A stretch of DNA of 64,000 nucleotides from Gracilariopsis chorda (Eukaryota; Rhodophyta; Florideophyceae; Gracilariales; Gracilariaceae), in the NCBI GenBank assembly GCA_003194525.1, contig NBIV01000009.1, positions 186,001 through 250,000 on the forward strand, in the 5' to 3' direction. A program made the translations under genes and the position numbers. Numbering within the stretch: the first letter of the stretch is position 1; the number at the start of each line of letters is the position of its first letter. Positions 11,283 through 23,593 of this stretch are shown piece by piece. A model generated the notes under the pieces. The model worked only from the letters and a program-made list of their open reading frames with translations, ran no database searches and had not been told where the DNA came from.

Positions 11283-12698
11283 ATGAACATAAACCATAGA
11301 TGTTCCTACCAAAGATGGATTTGGATTCAATACCAAGAGGGTGATCAACCAAGCTACTCACGAGCTCGCCAATCACATACCAGCTTTGGTTTTCAATTCC
11401 TCCAGCAAGAAGCTCGGGAAAGCATAGGCCAAATGGTGAAGAAGGGGCTGCAGAAACACGGATGGGTGGCCCCGCACAGCCTCTATACCGTCTCAGTAAT
11501 AGTGCCAACCAATGAAGGTAGCGCACAGGTTTTCCCGGTAACGAAAGCTATCCGGCCATCCCTCCCTTTAGCCAAGTTGGTGAGAGTCTTCTCGGCCAGT
11601 TTCGGATATGGACAGACCTTTACCTGGACGAAGTCCTGGGGTTTATATACCTCCTGGAACCAACTGTTAGAACCAATCAGATGCTCTGCGAAAGAGACCC
11701 TGCTGGTGGTTGTTCGTCAAGCTCAGAGGAGGAGCGGCGACGGACACCAAAAATAAAGAAGAAGAAAATTTGTAGAAGAATAAAGTGCCGTAGGTATGAC
11801 CCTGACTTCTCGGAGTACAGCACGGATACGAAGTCTTCGGAGTATGACGAACGCCGTAAAGGTAGGAAACAGTGGAAGGAAAAACACCCTCGGAAAGTGA
11901 AGAAAAGCTGTAAAGGTGAATCCGAATGCTGTGGCTCATCCAGTGACAAGAAGTAAAATATGGATTCGCATCTGGCATAGTTTGGTTGTTCAATTTTTTT
12001 TTTACCCCAGCGGTGTGCTACAGGACATCCAGGTTACGCAACCGAGATCGTGCGTATACCTCACAGAATATGCAGAAAAGAACGAAGCAGTACAAGTGGC
12101 TTTGATTTGAAATGGGGCATAATAACTTCACAGTTGATGATCCCATAACGATCATGGATATTCTTCAAACATTGCAGATCGCTGTGATCAGAATGGTTTT
12201 TCAAAAGGCAGAGTAATGTATTTATTTCATTTCTACTTGAGAAAGCATACAGCATCCTTGCTCTACACTAGAATGCAACTGAATACTATGTCCGTCGATG
12301 AGGACCAAAATTAGATGCTTCGGGCTTAGCTGCACGTCGCCATCTACATTTTAGAAACATATGCTATAGATGGGGTTATTTAGGGATCCTATGCTGAGCT
12401 TCTGGATTACCAGAAAAGGTCAAGACAAATTTAATTGGAATCTGCGAAACCTTGTGTCGCAATGGCGTTTCCCTTTAGTTATGTGTCTGATACCACTTGT
12501 TCGAAGTTTTTCTTACCTGAAAACATCTACAAAGCCACTAGTTCGCAGATGAGGAATACCCTCGTGAAAAACAGAAATGTGCGCTATAGCGGGCTGACGC
12601 GGTATGCACATGCCATTGGAGATACTCACAAAGCTTTTCAAAGAGAGCCAAACTTGGTTGACGAAGCTGCCAATGATAAACCGAAATGGGGCGTCTAA
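11283..12698 (+). pseudogene. element B gag, decayed
   Basis: Gag-like pieces in several frames. Near 11300-11420 one frame reads INQATHELANHIPALVF, resembling ELALDIPTKVVAED in the element C gag. At 11681-11956 a highly charged stretch (SSSSEEERRRTPKIKKKK ... SSEYDERRKGRKQWKEKH) matches the charged Ser/Asp/Lys-rich part of the element C gag in position and character. At 12435-12698 a helical piece (PENIYKATSSQMRNTLVK) fits a capsid remnant. The homology to element C is by eye and partial. Confidence 0.5.
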
Positions 12699-12759
12699 AA
12701 GGTCGATTACTCTTCACTCTCTGTAGACCCAGCGCAAGATGTCACACCTGTTGAATCCA

Positions 12760-13980
12760 CGCTCCTTTTTGTACTCCCTGGATCTGCCTTCACATCTGTC
12801 TCTCACTCATACACGTGGACGTCTACTATGGCTACAGCAACAGGAAAGTTATCGACTCCATCAACACAAATATCCGTTCTTGACCACCCAGTACCTGAAA
12901 TAGAACCATTTGGAATGACAACACCGCAAATTCTTCCATTGTAGTACGAAACAGTGCGAGTCCAATCTATTCTTAGGAATAGAGGTGCAATGGTTGAGAA
13001 AGGTTAGAAGTGGATGCTGATGATCCGAGTTGAAATTCGAAGCATCCATGGAGGACTATATACAAGGTCTAGCCTAGTTCAATCAGTGCCACTAGTCAAT
13101 GAAAAATCGTCCGGGGTTAACGGCATTATTTTTGACCTTCTTGTGGGCCTCCATACGTTACTGGTTTAACGGGTTCAATGCCAGATCTAGCCGTTTGATG
13201 ACTTGACATGTTCCCTAGCTGATGACTTGTTCTTTGACTTCGCAAGGCTCAGGAACAGAGAGGGTCTTGATGATCTGGCATAACCCCAAAGTGCTCATGA
13301 TGTTTTGGCACGTATCTATGAGGAACCTTCTATGACCGTTTGATCATTGCTGTACCATGTGAGGTGTTTTTCAACGTTCGACGTACTAGAAAACGTGTAC
13401 TTTTGGGCCACCTTTGTCCATGTGGTCGGTGGGGGCTTTCCTGGAATAAGCATGTTGTCGTGTCATAGTGACAGTATTTCACAAGAGCTGTTAAATTGGC
13501 TTTGAGGCCAGATAGACATGTCAAATAGGTAACCGAACTCTTCAGGAGATCAAGTAGAATAAAGATAGGAAATTAAACACGGTAGAACTAATGCTAGACC
13601 CAACCATACTCAAACAAAGGTAAAATAGTAACTAAATCTAACACTGTACAGGACGCCGATCCACAGAACCTGAATGGCTTTGAGAGCTTCGACCACCCGG
13701 AATCTCTTTAGCTGTTTTTTTTGTGTCTCCTTACATCCTGGCTACGACATTCCCAAATGTTGCTGATCATGTTCGGTCCACACTCCTCGAAGTGCTTACA
13801 AATACTACAAGGTGGTATTTGACAAAACGATAACAAACTGGCAGGTTCTGAATAAGCAATCTCCTGTAAACCGACTGGGTAATCTGGTCACCGATACGGA
13901 TTTGAAAAATAAAGTCGACCACAAACCATCCCAGGCGGGAAAAGCCTAAAGTTTGGGCCCGGGCCATTCTCATGTAGTCT
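12760..13980. other. element B interior, no readable gene
   Basis: Lies between gag remnants and protease. Only short ORFs on both strands; I could not find a zinc knuckle here. Confidence 0.4.
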
Positions 13981-13983
13981 CTT

Positions 13984-14604
13984 TTGCAAGGGCAACCGGT
14001 ACCAGCTCTTTCTCGTATGGAGTTTTACCCTTTGTTAACTGGAAGGGAAGCGTTAGAAGACCATCCAGTACCTATATGCTTCTTAAAGAATGATAAATAC
14101 AAGTTGCACATTTTAATTGGGTTTTCTGTTAGCCATTTGGTCCCTCGTACTGCAATTCTGTATACGGGACGTGGAAAAAATCTGCTTAGTAAAAAGTTCT
14201 TATTTCCGAAGGTATTGGAAATGGTACAGCCGTGCATCCTTGCACACATTTTGGTGAATGCGAATAAATGCCCATTAGTTTCCCATGGCAGTGTAGACCT
14301 AATGGGAGCCGTGGGATCTCTGAGGGGCCGACTAAGTCTACTCTTGATCAACCAATCGGCAATGGATTGTTGCGTTGGAACCATACTCATTCAGAACTAT
14401 TTCAGAGCAATTTTGCCACCAACCAGAACGTTGTTGTTCTACAAAAATCCGAGAGTAGTCATTCTTAGTCGGCATGAGTCGACAACGGCACTGGGGTTAA
14501 GGCAAGAAACGACTTCGGTGACCGTATCCAGAAAGTTTCAGCTCACAAAAATCATTAAGATCTCGCCCGTGCAGCACGTGTTAGATAAATTTGTATGTGG
14601 ATGA
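13984..14604 (+). pseudogene. element B aspartic protease, active site lost
   Basis: A 206-codon frame. The segment TAILYTGRGKNLLSKKFL matches the retropepsin pattern A-I-L-D-T-G-A-G-x-N-L, with the catalytic Asp replaced by Tyr (TAT at 14161-14163) and the following Ala by Arg. Further on, VDLMGAVGSLRGRLSLLL and SAMDCCVGTILIQNYF fit the protease C-terminal half (GTxFL/IxxxI type). It sits directly upstream of RT. In Ty3/gypsy elements this enzyme cuts the Gag-Pol polyprotein; this copy should be inactive. Confidence 0.65.
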
Positions 14605-14985
14605 CCTTGTCTTGTAGCAATGGAAATCCACCAGCAGGTATTAGAACGTTGCATCACCATGTGGGCATATGAGATCTTCGACAACGTCTTGGATCAAACC
14701 TTTCGTGTATGCGTAAGTAACGTCAGCAAACATGTGGTCAAACTACCCAATAACACCGTCATGTGACTATCCTCTCCCGCTCCAGATATCGTCTTAACCT
14801 CCGAAGCACAAAGATCGCTGGCGTACGCTATTCTAAGAAGAAAGGGGAAGCCGATAGCAGAAAACGAAAACCGAACCACTCCAGTAAATGCTAAGTCGAC
14901 ACCAACATCAAACGGAAATATCTACTGGAAAAAGAATATAACCATGGGTTCTGAAAGGCAGCCTTAAAAATGCATCCATGACATA

Positions 14986-16130
14986 TTGGATCCGTTTAAT
15001 GTCATGTGCTCAGATCACCTAGGAGTGATCACAGATACTCAAAACCGTATCGACATGGACTCTGGAGCCAAGCGAATACACGAAAAACTGTATGAGGCAC
15101 GTGGGGACGCTCCAGACGTTGAGATCCAAGAGGTAGGAAGGATTTTAGAAATAGACGTCATTGAGCATGTTTATAGGATGTATGCGAAGCCGGTGGTTCT
15201 AGTTCAAAAGAAGGCAGACACCACAATGCCGTGTTGTATCAACTGTCGAAACCTAAACGCCGTCCTTAGAAGAAAAGTTTGGAATCTAGAAGTGAATTTG
15301 GACGCTAGACGGCTGTTGCGGATGAAGCACGGAGGGTTATTGAACGCTATACGGAGGTCTTGAAAACTCTGTCCTTGGCCTAGATATCAAATTTCCAAAT
15401 GGAATTTCCAAGGAGTGCAAGTGGTACGCAGATGGACTGCTGGCACTACAATTTTCATTCAACTTACACTTTGACTGAAATACTTCGAGAGCGGCTGCAC
15501 TCGATTTGCAATCTGCGTATTCCAAAAATATCAATAATGCAATTCTTTAGTGCCAGAGGTGTCCATTTGGAGGAGAATCGGAGTTCTCCGCGAAGGTAAA
15601 TGGAATATGAGACTCTTGAGTAGTGCTCTCCAACTGCACTTTTCAAAGCGCACAAAGTTTTTCTGCGGCGCTACTGTCAGGGATTCCAATCACATACCTA
15701 GAATGGACGAATTTATCGAGTTTTTTGGGGATGCAAGGTCCTTCATCACACTAAACGTCAATGGCAGGTACTTGCATGTGGACATGCCGAGAAGGATAGC
15801 CAAACGACGACATTGACGTGCCATGCTGGTTTTTTCCGCTTTTTGGGAATGCCATTTTGTGTGTCAATGCGCCTGCTAAGATCCAAAGAGCTTTAGACAT
15901 AGACATATCGAAGGTCAGGTACCATACCGCATTGATGTTTATAGAAGATGCATTCATCTAATCCTGATTGTTTTAAGAACATTTCACCCGCGTTTGAACA
16001 GTTCCATCTCTCTAAACACACCGAGGTAGACGTCAAGCTGTGCAAAAGGTTCCTAGACCCAAACATAAAGTATTTGGGGCACATGATAAGCACAGGACGC
16101 CTACAGGTAGCCTAAAAGAATATCCAAGCT
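14986..16130 (+). pseudogene. element B reverse transcriptase, split by a MITE
   Basis: The N-terminal part (14986 onward) reads IDVIEHVYRMYAKPVVLVQK and CRNLNAV, standard gypsy RT. The coding sense is lost at about 15265 and resumes at about 15670 with VRDSNHIPRMDEFIEFFGDA, exactly where NAV-TVRDSYP would be contiguous. The gap is filled by an inserted repeat (15266-15669). After further frame changes the YxDD box region reads LMFIEDAF, so the box is FIED (15938-15949) and the first catalytic Asp is Glu. RNase H follows. Confidence 0.8.
15266..15669 (+). mobile_element. MITE copy 1, inserted in element B RT
   Basis: About 404 bases that interrupt the RT frame. The ends form an imperfect inverted repeat: start TTAGAAGAAAAGTTTGG and reverse complement of the end CGCAGAAAAACTTTGTG. 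It aligns with 30584-30985 and 34967-35346 through the landmark GCAGATGGACTGCTGGC and GAGGTGTCCATTTGGAGGA. No ORF is shared between the copies, so it is non-autonomous. Confidence 0.7.
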
Positions 16131-16199
16131 GTTCAAAAAGTCGCACTTCCACAGACCAAGACAGATAGACGATGCTCGATCAGTTTATATAATATACAC

Positions 16200-17005
16200 C
16201 GTTCATGTAGGTAAGGAATCGTCTAGACTGCAGGTCCCCTCACAGCAAGCAGCAGGAAGGAAAACCAGATTGGATCGGACACCATGAAGAGGATGATACT
16301 GACGGTTTCCAGAGGCTAAAGAACTCCCAGATCTCCTCAATAATTTTAGGTTTACCCATGTTCGTCTACTGGTACACCTTTCATGCAGACGCGTCCTCCG
16401 TCTAGATACGATATTGCCTAATGAAGGACCAAGTGGATGGGACCAACTTACCAATCAGCAACTGCAGCAGAGCGCTGATCAGAAAGAAGCACAACTACAC
16501 CTTGACGGTGAGGTAATCCCTGGCAATTGTGTAGGGCACGCCGATGCTTTGTTCGTACCTATATGAAAGGATGTTTATCCCGAGAACAGATCATGATGCT
16601 TTCAGATGGATTTTTGGCCTCTCAGACACTTCCGCACGTTCAGCCAAGTGGACGCTTCCACTCTCAGAGCATTAGTACAAAGTACGATACCGCCCAAGGG
16701 TGAAGCACATGGACGATGCCTTGTCGCGCGTGAATACTCGTGACTTAGAAGATGACACTGTGCAGCTCAGTATTGCATGCCTCACAACCCAATTTGGTGA
16801 GGATGAACAGGGAACGGAAACTGAACTGAGTATCTTTCTGGACGAAGAGGGAGAATTATCTCTGCTTGTCGGGAGAGATGAGCCCACAAGTAGGGTCTAT
16901 AAAGTGCAAAAGAAGGATTACTTCCGCATTATCAAAGAAAGATTCTTACGAGAGCAGGTTGCTGATCGGTATTTCGCATCAGTGCTACATCTTTTTGGAC
17001 AATAA
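16200..17005 (+). pseudogene. element B RNase H and linker
   Basis: Mostly out of frame. At 16700-17005 one frame reads HMDDALSRVNTRD, the conserved end of gypsy RNase H (N-x-x-A-D-A-L-S-R), followed by the linker KVQKKDYFRIIKERFL that precedes the integrase zinc domain. The first part of RNase H at 16200-16650 is too broken to trace. Confidence 0.6.
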
Positions 17006-17159
17006 GAAACGTAGGTTGAAGTGGACCATGTAGGCTACTTAGTAGGGCGGTTCAAGCTGCATGGCCTACTCCAAAACAATGTACTGGAATCGCTTTTTCA
17101 AAGCGTTCCCTACTCTGCCCATTAGCTGGGTTTCGTAGGTCATTCAGAAGTCACACGAT

Positions 17160-18286
17160 TGTTCTAAAACGTGGATAGAGACTTCTACTGGACCTTGTTG
17201 GCTCATGATGTTCGCAGTTATGTAGCGAGATGCCCTTCATGCGTCAGAACCTGCGATGGTACTCGAAAGAACCGAGTTTTAAAGAAGCTTTACTCAACGG
17301 GTGGCTAAGTGGGGTTTGCGCCAATTGCCCTAATGGTACCGCGTCCTCAAACCAGTGAGAGATAAAAGTTATCTGATGGCCTTCAAAGATCGGTTCGCAA
17401 TGCTCACAAGGGAATCTCTCTCAAGACTAAGACCTCAATGATACTAGCAGAGGCCTTTCTGAAACACTGGTTCTACTGGCATCGCCCACAGCTATGTCGT
17501 TGTACTGATAGTAGGCCAAAACCTGCATCAAAATTCTTTGACTTGGTTTGTACGATGTTCTGTCTTAAGCATTATTCATCCCCGCTTACCAGACCCAAAC
17601 TGCAGGGTAAATGGAAGGTTTACCACAACTTTAGTGGCACGGTTGTGACACTATATGAGGAAACACCCGACGGGTTGTCCTGACATCTTATAGTCCCTTA
17701 CGTATGCGTAAAAACTACCCGCACATCGTGCAGGCGGGATCCACTGGCTTTCATATTGTTTTATAACGACAAACACCCGGTAATGTTCTCCAATATGGTC
17801 CGAGTAACCGACAAGCCACGAATACACAATCAATCACCCAGTTATAAAATGATATCGTTCAGCTGCTTAACAACCCTACCGATGCCACTAAGCGAACTAT
17901 CGAAGGCCCAGGAAAGGTATAAGACGTACTACAACCAAAGGGTGAACACGATAATAGAAGTGGAACCAGAAGAGTACGTCTTTGTGCATACACGACCAAA
18001 TGGTGCTCGGCCGTCCCCAAGATATGAATCAGATGACAGCTTGGTTAACGAGAGCATACAGTCAAAACTGTTGCCCAAGTCCCCAGAAGCCTTGATGGTG
18101 TTCAAAGGTAACGACCAAAACCTAGCCATCTTTGAAAATGGAATGGATAATAACGTCTTGGGGGAACAGATAGACAGATTCTCGCGCTGTGAACAAACCC
18201 CCCAAAGTGGTACCATCAACACAAATAGCCAGCTTATCCCCAGTCGATACAGGGCAACAGAGAACAGTTCTGTAACCAGGTACTGA
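17160..18286 (+). pseudogene. element B integrase
   Basis: The zinc-binding end is visible as SYVARCPSCVRTC near 17217-17255. At 17438-17683 the core reads FFDLVCTMFCLKHYSSPL and then LQGKWKVYHNF, which match the segment around the last catalytic residue (HPQTxGxxERxN) but with the Glu changed to Lys. TLYEETPDGL follows. The C-terminal domain (17756-18286) has AQERYKTYYNQRVNTI and VEPEEYVFVHTRPNG. The tail shows no clear chromodomain. Several stops and frame changes are present. Confidence 0.75.
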
Positions 18287-18289
18287 CAG

Positions 18290-19190
18290 GACGGATTCTT
18301 CCTTAAGCCACAAACCGCCAGGAATCATCAGATCAGCTGTGACCGAAGCAGTAAAGGCGGTTCCAACTGTTGCCCTGGCAGTCCCTCCAGCTGGTAACCA
18401 TCAGTCACCCAAGGCCCATAAATCTATTGATAACAAGAGGGCAATCAATTCCATACTGGGTCGGGAGCGCACCTAATTTGGGACCTGCTAACCTGTGCGG
18501 TGGTATGAGTGGGCGTTTTTCATGGTACCACGGAGCTGCAACACGACATACGTAATCACGTTCTCATAATTTATTCGCGCACATGAAATCAAGCCCCACC
18601 AATGGCATGACTCAATTCTGCTGCACGGCAGCAACGCTAAGGAAAGGGGATAAAAGTTCGCGGCGTCTAAACTGCAAGGGCTTTATATCACAAATGGGAA
18701 CTACCAAATACAAAACCACCAGACCATTATGCAGAACAATACTCAGAAAATGGCACAAGATGGTACAAAAAGGATAGACAACCCTATGGAGCATACCCAG
18801 ACGACTACTTCGATCGTACCTACCGCGCGCACTTTCTTGACGAAGAGGTATGGTACGCCCTAGAGTGAGCAATCCACGACTATGAACGGCCGTTACACTG
18901 GAGCTAGGGCCACCGCTTGGAATAATACCAACCATGAGACCCGGATCGGTGGAGGGACCGGCTTCACCAGATGCTACACCTTGCTTGACCAGAACGGGAG
19001 GAGGGGCATTAGGTAATACCGGATGGGTTTCCAGCTGTTAATCAGATTTAATCGCAGGACCGAAAGGAGCTACGGTCGTATCCCATGAATAGGAACTGGA
19101 AGGTGCTGAAGAAAGAAGTTGGAAACCAGTCGGTACGAATCCAAGGCAGCCTGTTGGATATTGGAAGTACTGGCAGCAGAAGTGTCATCG
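18290..19190 (+). other. element B region after integrase
   Basis: No complete ORF. One plus frame around 18700-18860 is protein-like (QPYGAYPDDYFDRTYRAHFL) but ends at a stop and matches no family I know. Confidence 0.3.
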
Positions 19191-19191
19191 A

Positions 19192-20262
19192 TTACATGGA
19201 AGAGAGCTCCCAAACTTTATATAACCGTCTGCTATAATGTATGCTGGGACTGATCTCGGAAACTATGGATTTCATCGTTTTAGGCCTTATGCTGTACGAC
19301 AACGTGAAGGAAACTGGTCGGAGTGTCAATGGCCGTGATGGGATTGGGAAGACATGGTAGGTTAAAACAGTGCAGAAAATCACGATGGAAACGATAGAGA
19401 GCACTTTTGATATCATCGAGGTGCCTGCCGTCATGAGCAACAAATGAAGTGACCACAAAAAAATGACAAAGTGGCTGACAACGCCTTGAACAACTGGAGC
19501 GGAAGGAGTCCCACGAATAGTAGGAGATGCAACCGTAGTAAGAGCCTTCCCAGTTACCGGGTCTCACGGAGGGACCCCAGAAAGCTCTATAGCCGATTTG
19601 CAGCATCATGAAATCTTCATCTTCTCCCTCCTCCGGATAATCAAAGTGACCAGGATGGTCCTATTCTTCTGGGGTAGCGATGCAGAGTTCTCTATGCTTC
19701 CATACCGCCCACGCCTTACCCGTTCTCCAAGGGTGGGTCATAGCTGCATCCGGAATTGCGTTGAACTCGCCGGCGGAATACTTTGTATCCCTTACCTTGC
19801 TTTCTAAGCCAAGCTCATCACGGATAATTTTAACAACTCGTTTCGACATGCAAAAGACGCGATAAAGTAGATAAAATGCGTGAGCCAGAAAGGCACGGTC
19901 ATTGGACCGCATGGGCCAAGTAACATATTCCTGTGCCAGATGCAGGGATAGAAGCGCTGTAATAGTAGTGAGCTGTGCAAGGACAGCTGTATACACGGTA
20001 CCGTCAATGGGGGAGCTGTCTATGATATTGCCACCAAAGTAAGCTAAGACTGGTAGGTTTGGAACGTTCAGGAATTGGCACACCTCATATTATTCCCAAC
20101 AACGTGGTAATGGGAGGTACATCTTGCACTGCATCGCGTTGTTATCGGAAAGGAACCTACGGAGGTTGTACTTGTCCATCTTTTGCACGCCAGCTCCTCG
20201 GTGAAGGAGTCGAGACGTGTTCGCTGAATCCCCGGCCCGCCTGTCGTGAAATAATACGTTAA
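19192..20262 (-). pseudogene. element B antisense ORF (retroelement ORF of unknown function)
   Basis: The minus strand opposite to element B pol keeps a long frame (20083-19661 uninterrupted, upstream part through one TAA, downstream part in other frames). Core motifs are VCQFLNVPNLPVLAYF, NIIDSSPIDGTVYTAVLA, EYVTWPMRSND and DELGLESKVRDTK. A second copy at 39050-39601 preserves VCQFLNLPNLTVLAYF, VTWP.SND and EAGLENLVRDTT in the same frame, so the conserved reading frame is the minus one. A looser match is seen in element C (48021-49844). The function is unknown; the position before the 3' LTR recalls antisense ORFs known in some plant gypsy elements such as Grande. It could alternatively be a nested fragment of another element. 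Confidence 0.6.
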
Positions 20263-20279
20263 AAAAAAGGGGCGGTCTG

Positions 20280-22230
20280 TAGTGGTAGCTAGGGGCGGCC
20301 CAAAAAGGATGATTCCTTTGCTTAGAGAGGTAGAGTTGATGATAATAATGGGTTGGGGAACAGACGAGAGGTGAAGGCCGAGCTCTATTCCCTCCTTTTA
20401 TACTCAGAGAGAAAGACGCTAGTTGTTTTTATCGGTAGTTAGAGTCCTAACATGCTCGCATGAATGCAGCATTGTAAGGAGCCATCACACCATCCTCGGG
20501 GATGGTGAGAAGGCAGGAGGCTTTCTCACCATCCCTAAGTATGGTGAGATGGTCCATTCCATCTCCTTTTTCCTCACCGTCTGACAAGAACGGTGAGTGG
20601 AGCTTTATCCTCATACCGCCCATGACTGCGATCCATGAAAAAAGTGATGTGCAAGGGCTCGTCAAAAAAAAATTTTCAGGTTGCACGGGAAAACATAGCT
20701 TCGGAGGCCCACATCAAAGAGACCCCAGAACCATCTATGGAGGCATACAACCTCTTGTGGACCTTCGACAAAGTGTCAGACAGAACCCTGTGAGTAACGT
20801 ATACAAATAACGTGTGGTGCTGCATGGATCAATAACCACTAAACGGTTGAGGATACGATTCCTGGTAGCAAGAGGTGTAGGAGGCCTGCAACTGCGATTT
20901 GGCCCGAGTAGTTGAAATCCAATGAGTTGTAGGTGATGTACGTTTCTACGGAGGGTTGCGATACTCATTGGGAGCTTGACCCCGGTAGGTCTTAATTGGC
21001 CAATAGATTACTGAGATATACGGAGATCAATCTCCTCCAAGGCTCTCCTATAACCACCACGGTGGCAAAATAACTCGCTGGTATGAAGTGGATGAGACCT
21101 AGGTTGAACCATAGGAAAGATGGAAGCGAGAGCAGCGTGCGAGATTCGTGGAACAAGCAGTGCGTTGGCGTAACCATCGTGAGAGGTAGAGGGATGGCTG
21201 CGGCCTTGTCAGTGACTGCGAGAGGTGCTACGATTCTAAGAACCACCAAGATATTGGGAACAAGTGACTCGTATAGTTGTACCAATGTATGGGCCCATGC
21301 GGGGTTTATGGTTCATGGCGGACGCCGAAACAAATTGGCTTTGTGGAACACCCTGGAGGTGAACGGTAACAGGTCTGGTTTCGGAAGTCTTCAGGAGCGG
21401 CTACATGACGGTCAAGAGATGCTTCCATATACTCTTGGGAAGCAGTTTTACATTTTTGTTTCGCACCATAGGTGAATATATCCGGAGCACGGAGGAATAA
21501 CCTAATGGTATGAGGTGGCTATGTCCACGCGGGTAAACCTAGAGAGGTAGAACGACTGCCATTTTTGGCAGCAATAACTCGTGATGGTGTGACTGTAATG
21601 CTGTGTCAAGAGAGGGCCTTTTCAAAACCGATAAATGCGTCAGAAGATTCGCCTTTCGGCTTCTATACGGCCAAACGATCTGCCACTTCCTCTGGCGTGC
21701 GCATAACGATACGTAAAAACATAGACTGATTGGAACGAAGACCAGTGGACATTGCAGTAGTGCGAAACCACTTCATAGCAAGAGCAACAAACAGCCAAGG
21801 CTGATATTAATAAAGAACACCAGATGCAATTGATGTTAAGGACTACCCGCGGAGAATAATTGGCTGCACATTGTCCGTCTACCAAGTGAAAAAGACCAAG
21901 TAGATGTTAATCAACTTCAATGGTACGAAGGCCCAAGAGCGAAGGAGAATCGAACGCAAGGTAAGCGTGGCGTAGCCCCAATGAGATTAGGAAGCAAACC
22001 GAAAGGAACGGGACGCGACTAGCCAAACCCCAAAGTGTGTTAGGGAGAGAGAGAAAGCCGCAAGCCCCAGGTTAACGTTGATCGCAAGGAAAATGCGTCA
22101 GCGACCGACGGACGGTGTACAGAATTACTACTTCGCACGTCGAGCAGCGGCGCGTGCCCACGGTTCCAATGAAAAAGGCAGCGAAACGGGCCGTCAGGAT
22201 ACACTTTACAGCCACGATGGCGTGGTATTT
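20280..22230. other. element B interior before the 3' LTR
   Basis: A minus frame at 20992-21285 is hydrophobic and might be the N-terminal part of the antisense ORF, but I cannot confirm this. Otherwise only short ORFs. Confidence 0.3.
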
Positions 22231-22244
22231 GGTAGGAGAAGGTC
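22231..22244 (+). other. probable polypurine tract of element B
   Basis: GGTAGGAGAAGGTC lies directly before the TGTGATAAAG start of the 3' LTR, the position used to prime plus-strand synthesis in LTR elements. Confidence 0.5.
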
Positions 22245-22763
22245 TGTGATAAAGTGAGATTTAACCACAAGGGCCGTGCAAAGCGAGCCGTATCAATTTT
22301 GCAACGTGCCATGTGGTTTGTATTCGCTTATTAAGTAGGTTACTCCTTCATTCAAGTCTTTTACACAGGTAGTGATATAGTAAAGCCCCAACATGTGCCA
22401 CGTAGCAGAGTACAACGAAGGTTGAGCATGACCCACCAGGTTGGTGCAGCACTCCGTAACCAAGGATAGTAGAGACACGAACCGCTTGGATAGGTGTAGA
22501 AACATTTGGTCTGTACGGTCAATCTTTTAGTTTGGCTAAGACCATTCAGGCACTACTTGTCCGTGTAAACCGTACAACCAACACTCAAAGTTGGTTACAT
22601 TCAGCCCCCATGGCTATCTCGCAGCCGTAAGGCTTCGGTGCTGCCAACCCCATTCGCTTACATATTTTCCACCATTCAGGTTTAGCCCTCGTCGCACTCT
22701 CACCAAAAACTAGCCAACGCCGCCTACGCTGCTGGTATCTGACAATTGATTGATTTTACCACA
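22245..22763 (+). repeat. 3' LTR of element B
   Basis: Starts TGTGATAAAGTGAG and ends TTTTACCACA, matching the termini and body of 10338-10888 with many substitutions and small gaps. Confidence 0.75.
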
Positions 22764-22959
22764 AGCTGCTTTTCATGTCTTGTAGTTCCATCTCTGATAG
22801 CTTATGAACTGTTTCCATTTTATGTTTTGCTCCTTCTTCTCCTATCTCCATTTTTAATCTTCTATGAGGATGTAGTTGTCTTAATACTTTCTCAGAGAAA
22901 ATATCTTTTTCATCCTTTAAAACGTTATTTAAATCTATGACGCTTTCATTGTTCTCCAT
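22756..22959 (-). CDS. hypothetical protein, probably truncated by element B
   Basis: Sixty-seven codons from ATG at 22959, Lys/Glu-rich and likely helical (NNVLKDEKDIFSEKVLRQL). The frame stops inside the last bases of the element B LTR, so the original 3' end may have been cut off by that insertion. No family recognised; it could also be a chance ORF. Confidence 0.3.
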   Translation of the reverse strand: MENNESVIDLNNVLKDEKDIFSEKVLRQLHPHRRLKMEIGEEGAKHKMETVHKLSEMELQDMKSSLW

Positions 22960-22963
22960 TAAA

Positions 22964-23590
22964 CTTTACGAAGTCTTTGAATTTAACTAAGAACTTTGTT
23001 GGAGTTCTTATTTCATCTCAGGCTCACAAATACACTTGTCTGAACTTGCGTTTACAACAACATTATATAATGTAGATTTAATTTTCCTTACCAGCCTTGC
23101 AAATTGTTTGCTGGTCAGTACGACTAACGGTCCGGATATGACCTAATGAAGATTAGTTTCTGCGTCTAAGATAAGTTTTTTACCTCCTGAACTAATGAGA
23201 ATGGGGTTTCAATTTCAATCTATGCATTGCTTTACGCCTGACCACTATGAATTGCTTAGGATTACATCATAAAGTGTGAGGCATAACACATCTGGCTTAG
23301 TGTCAAACCAAACCCCTTTCATCTTTAGATTCAGCATAATTAAAAGCAGCACTTGTCTGCCGGTGGGGCTACACGCCACGGCGTAGAGTTTGCATATTGT
23401 ATCTGGCAATACATTAATTCATGCATGACTAAACTATGCAACACTAAATGCGGTGCTCTACAAAGTGTACAGCTTCTGGTAGAAGAGCTCCCAGATGGCA
23501 GCAGGCATCGGATGCCCATCATGCGCATTTTAGTGCGTTTGTTCTTCATTATGAAGCAGTAACAAATCACCCGATATTTTCATACCCAAA
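22964..23590. other. stretch between element B and the Helitron
   Basis: AT-rich, no convincing gene. It may include the 3' end of the Helitron on the minus strand, but I could not identify a CTRR terminus with hairpin. Confidence 0.4.
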
Positions 23591-23593
23591 TGT

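Larger units (their letters stand above)
10338..22763 (+). mobile_element. element B: long Ty3/gypsy element with antisense ORF
   Basis: Direct repeats at 10338-10888 and 22245-22763 act as LTRs. Between them on the plus strand come a primer binding site, gag, protease, RT, RNase H and integrase (to 18286). About 4 kb follows before the 3' LTR, in which the best coding signal is on the minus strand (19192-20262). A purine-rich tract abuts the 3' LTR. At about 12.4 kb it is long for the family. All genes are broken, both catalytic motifs I could check are mutated, and a MITE sits in the RT. No target duplication is visible (CGTGA left, AGCTG right). Confidence 0.75.
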
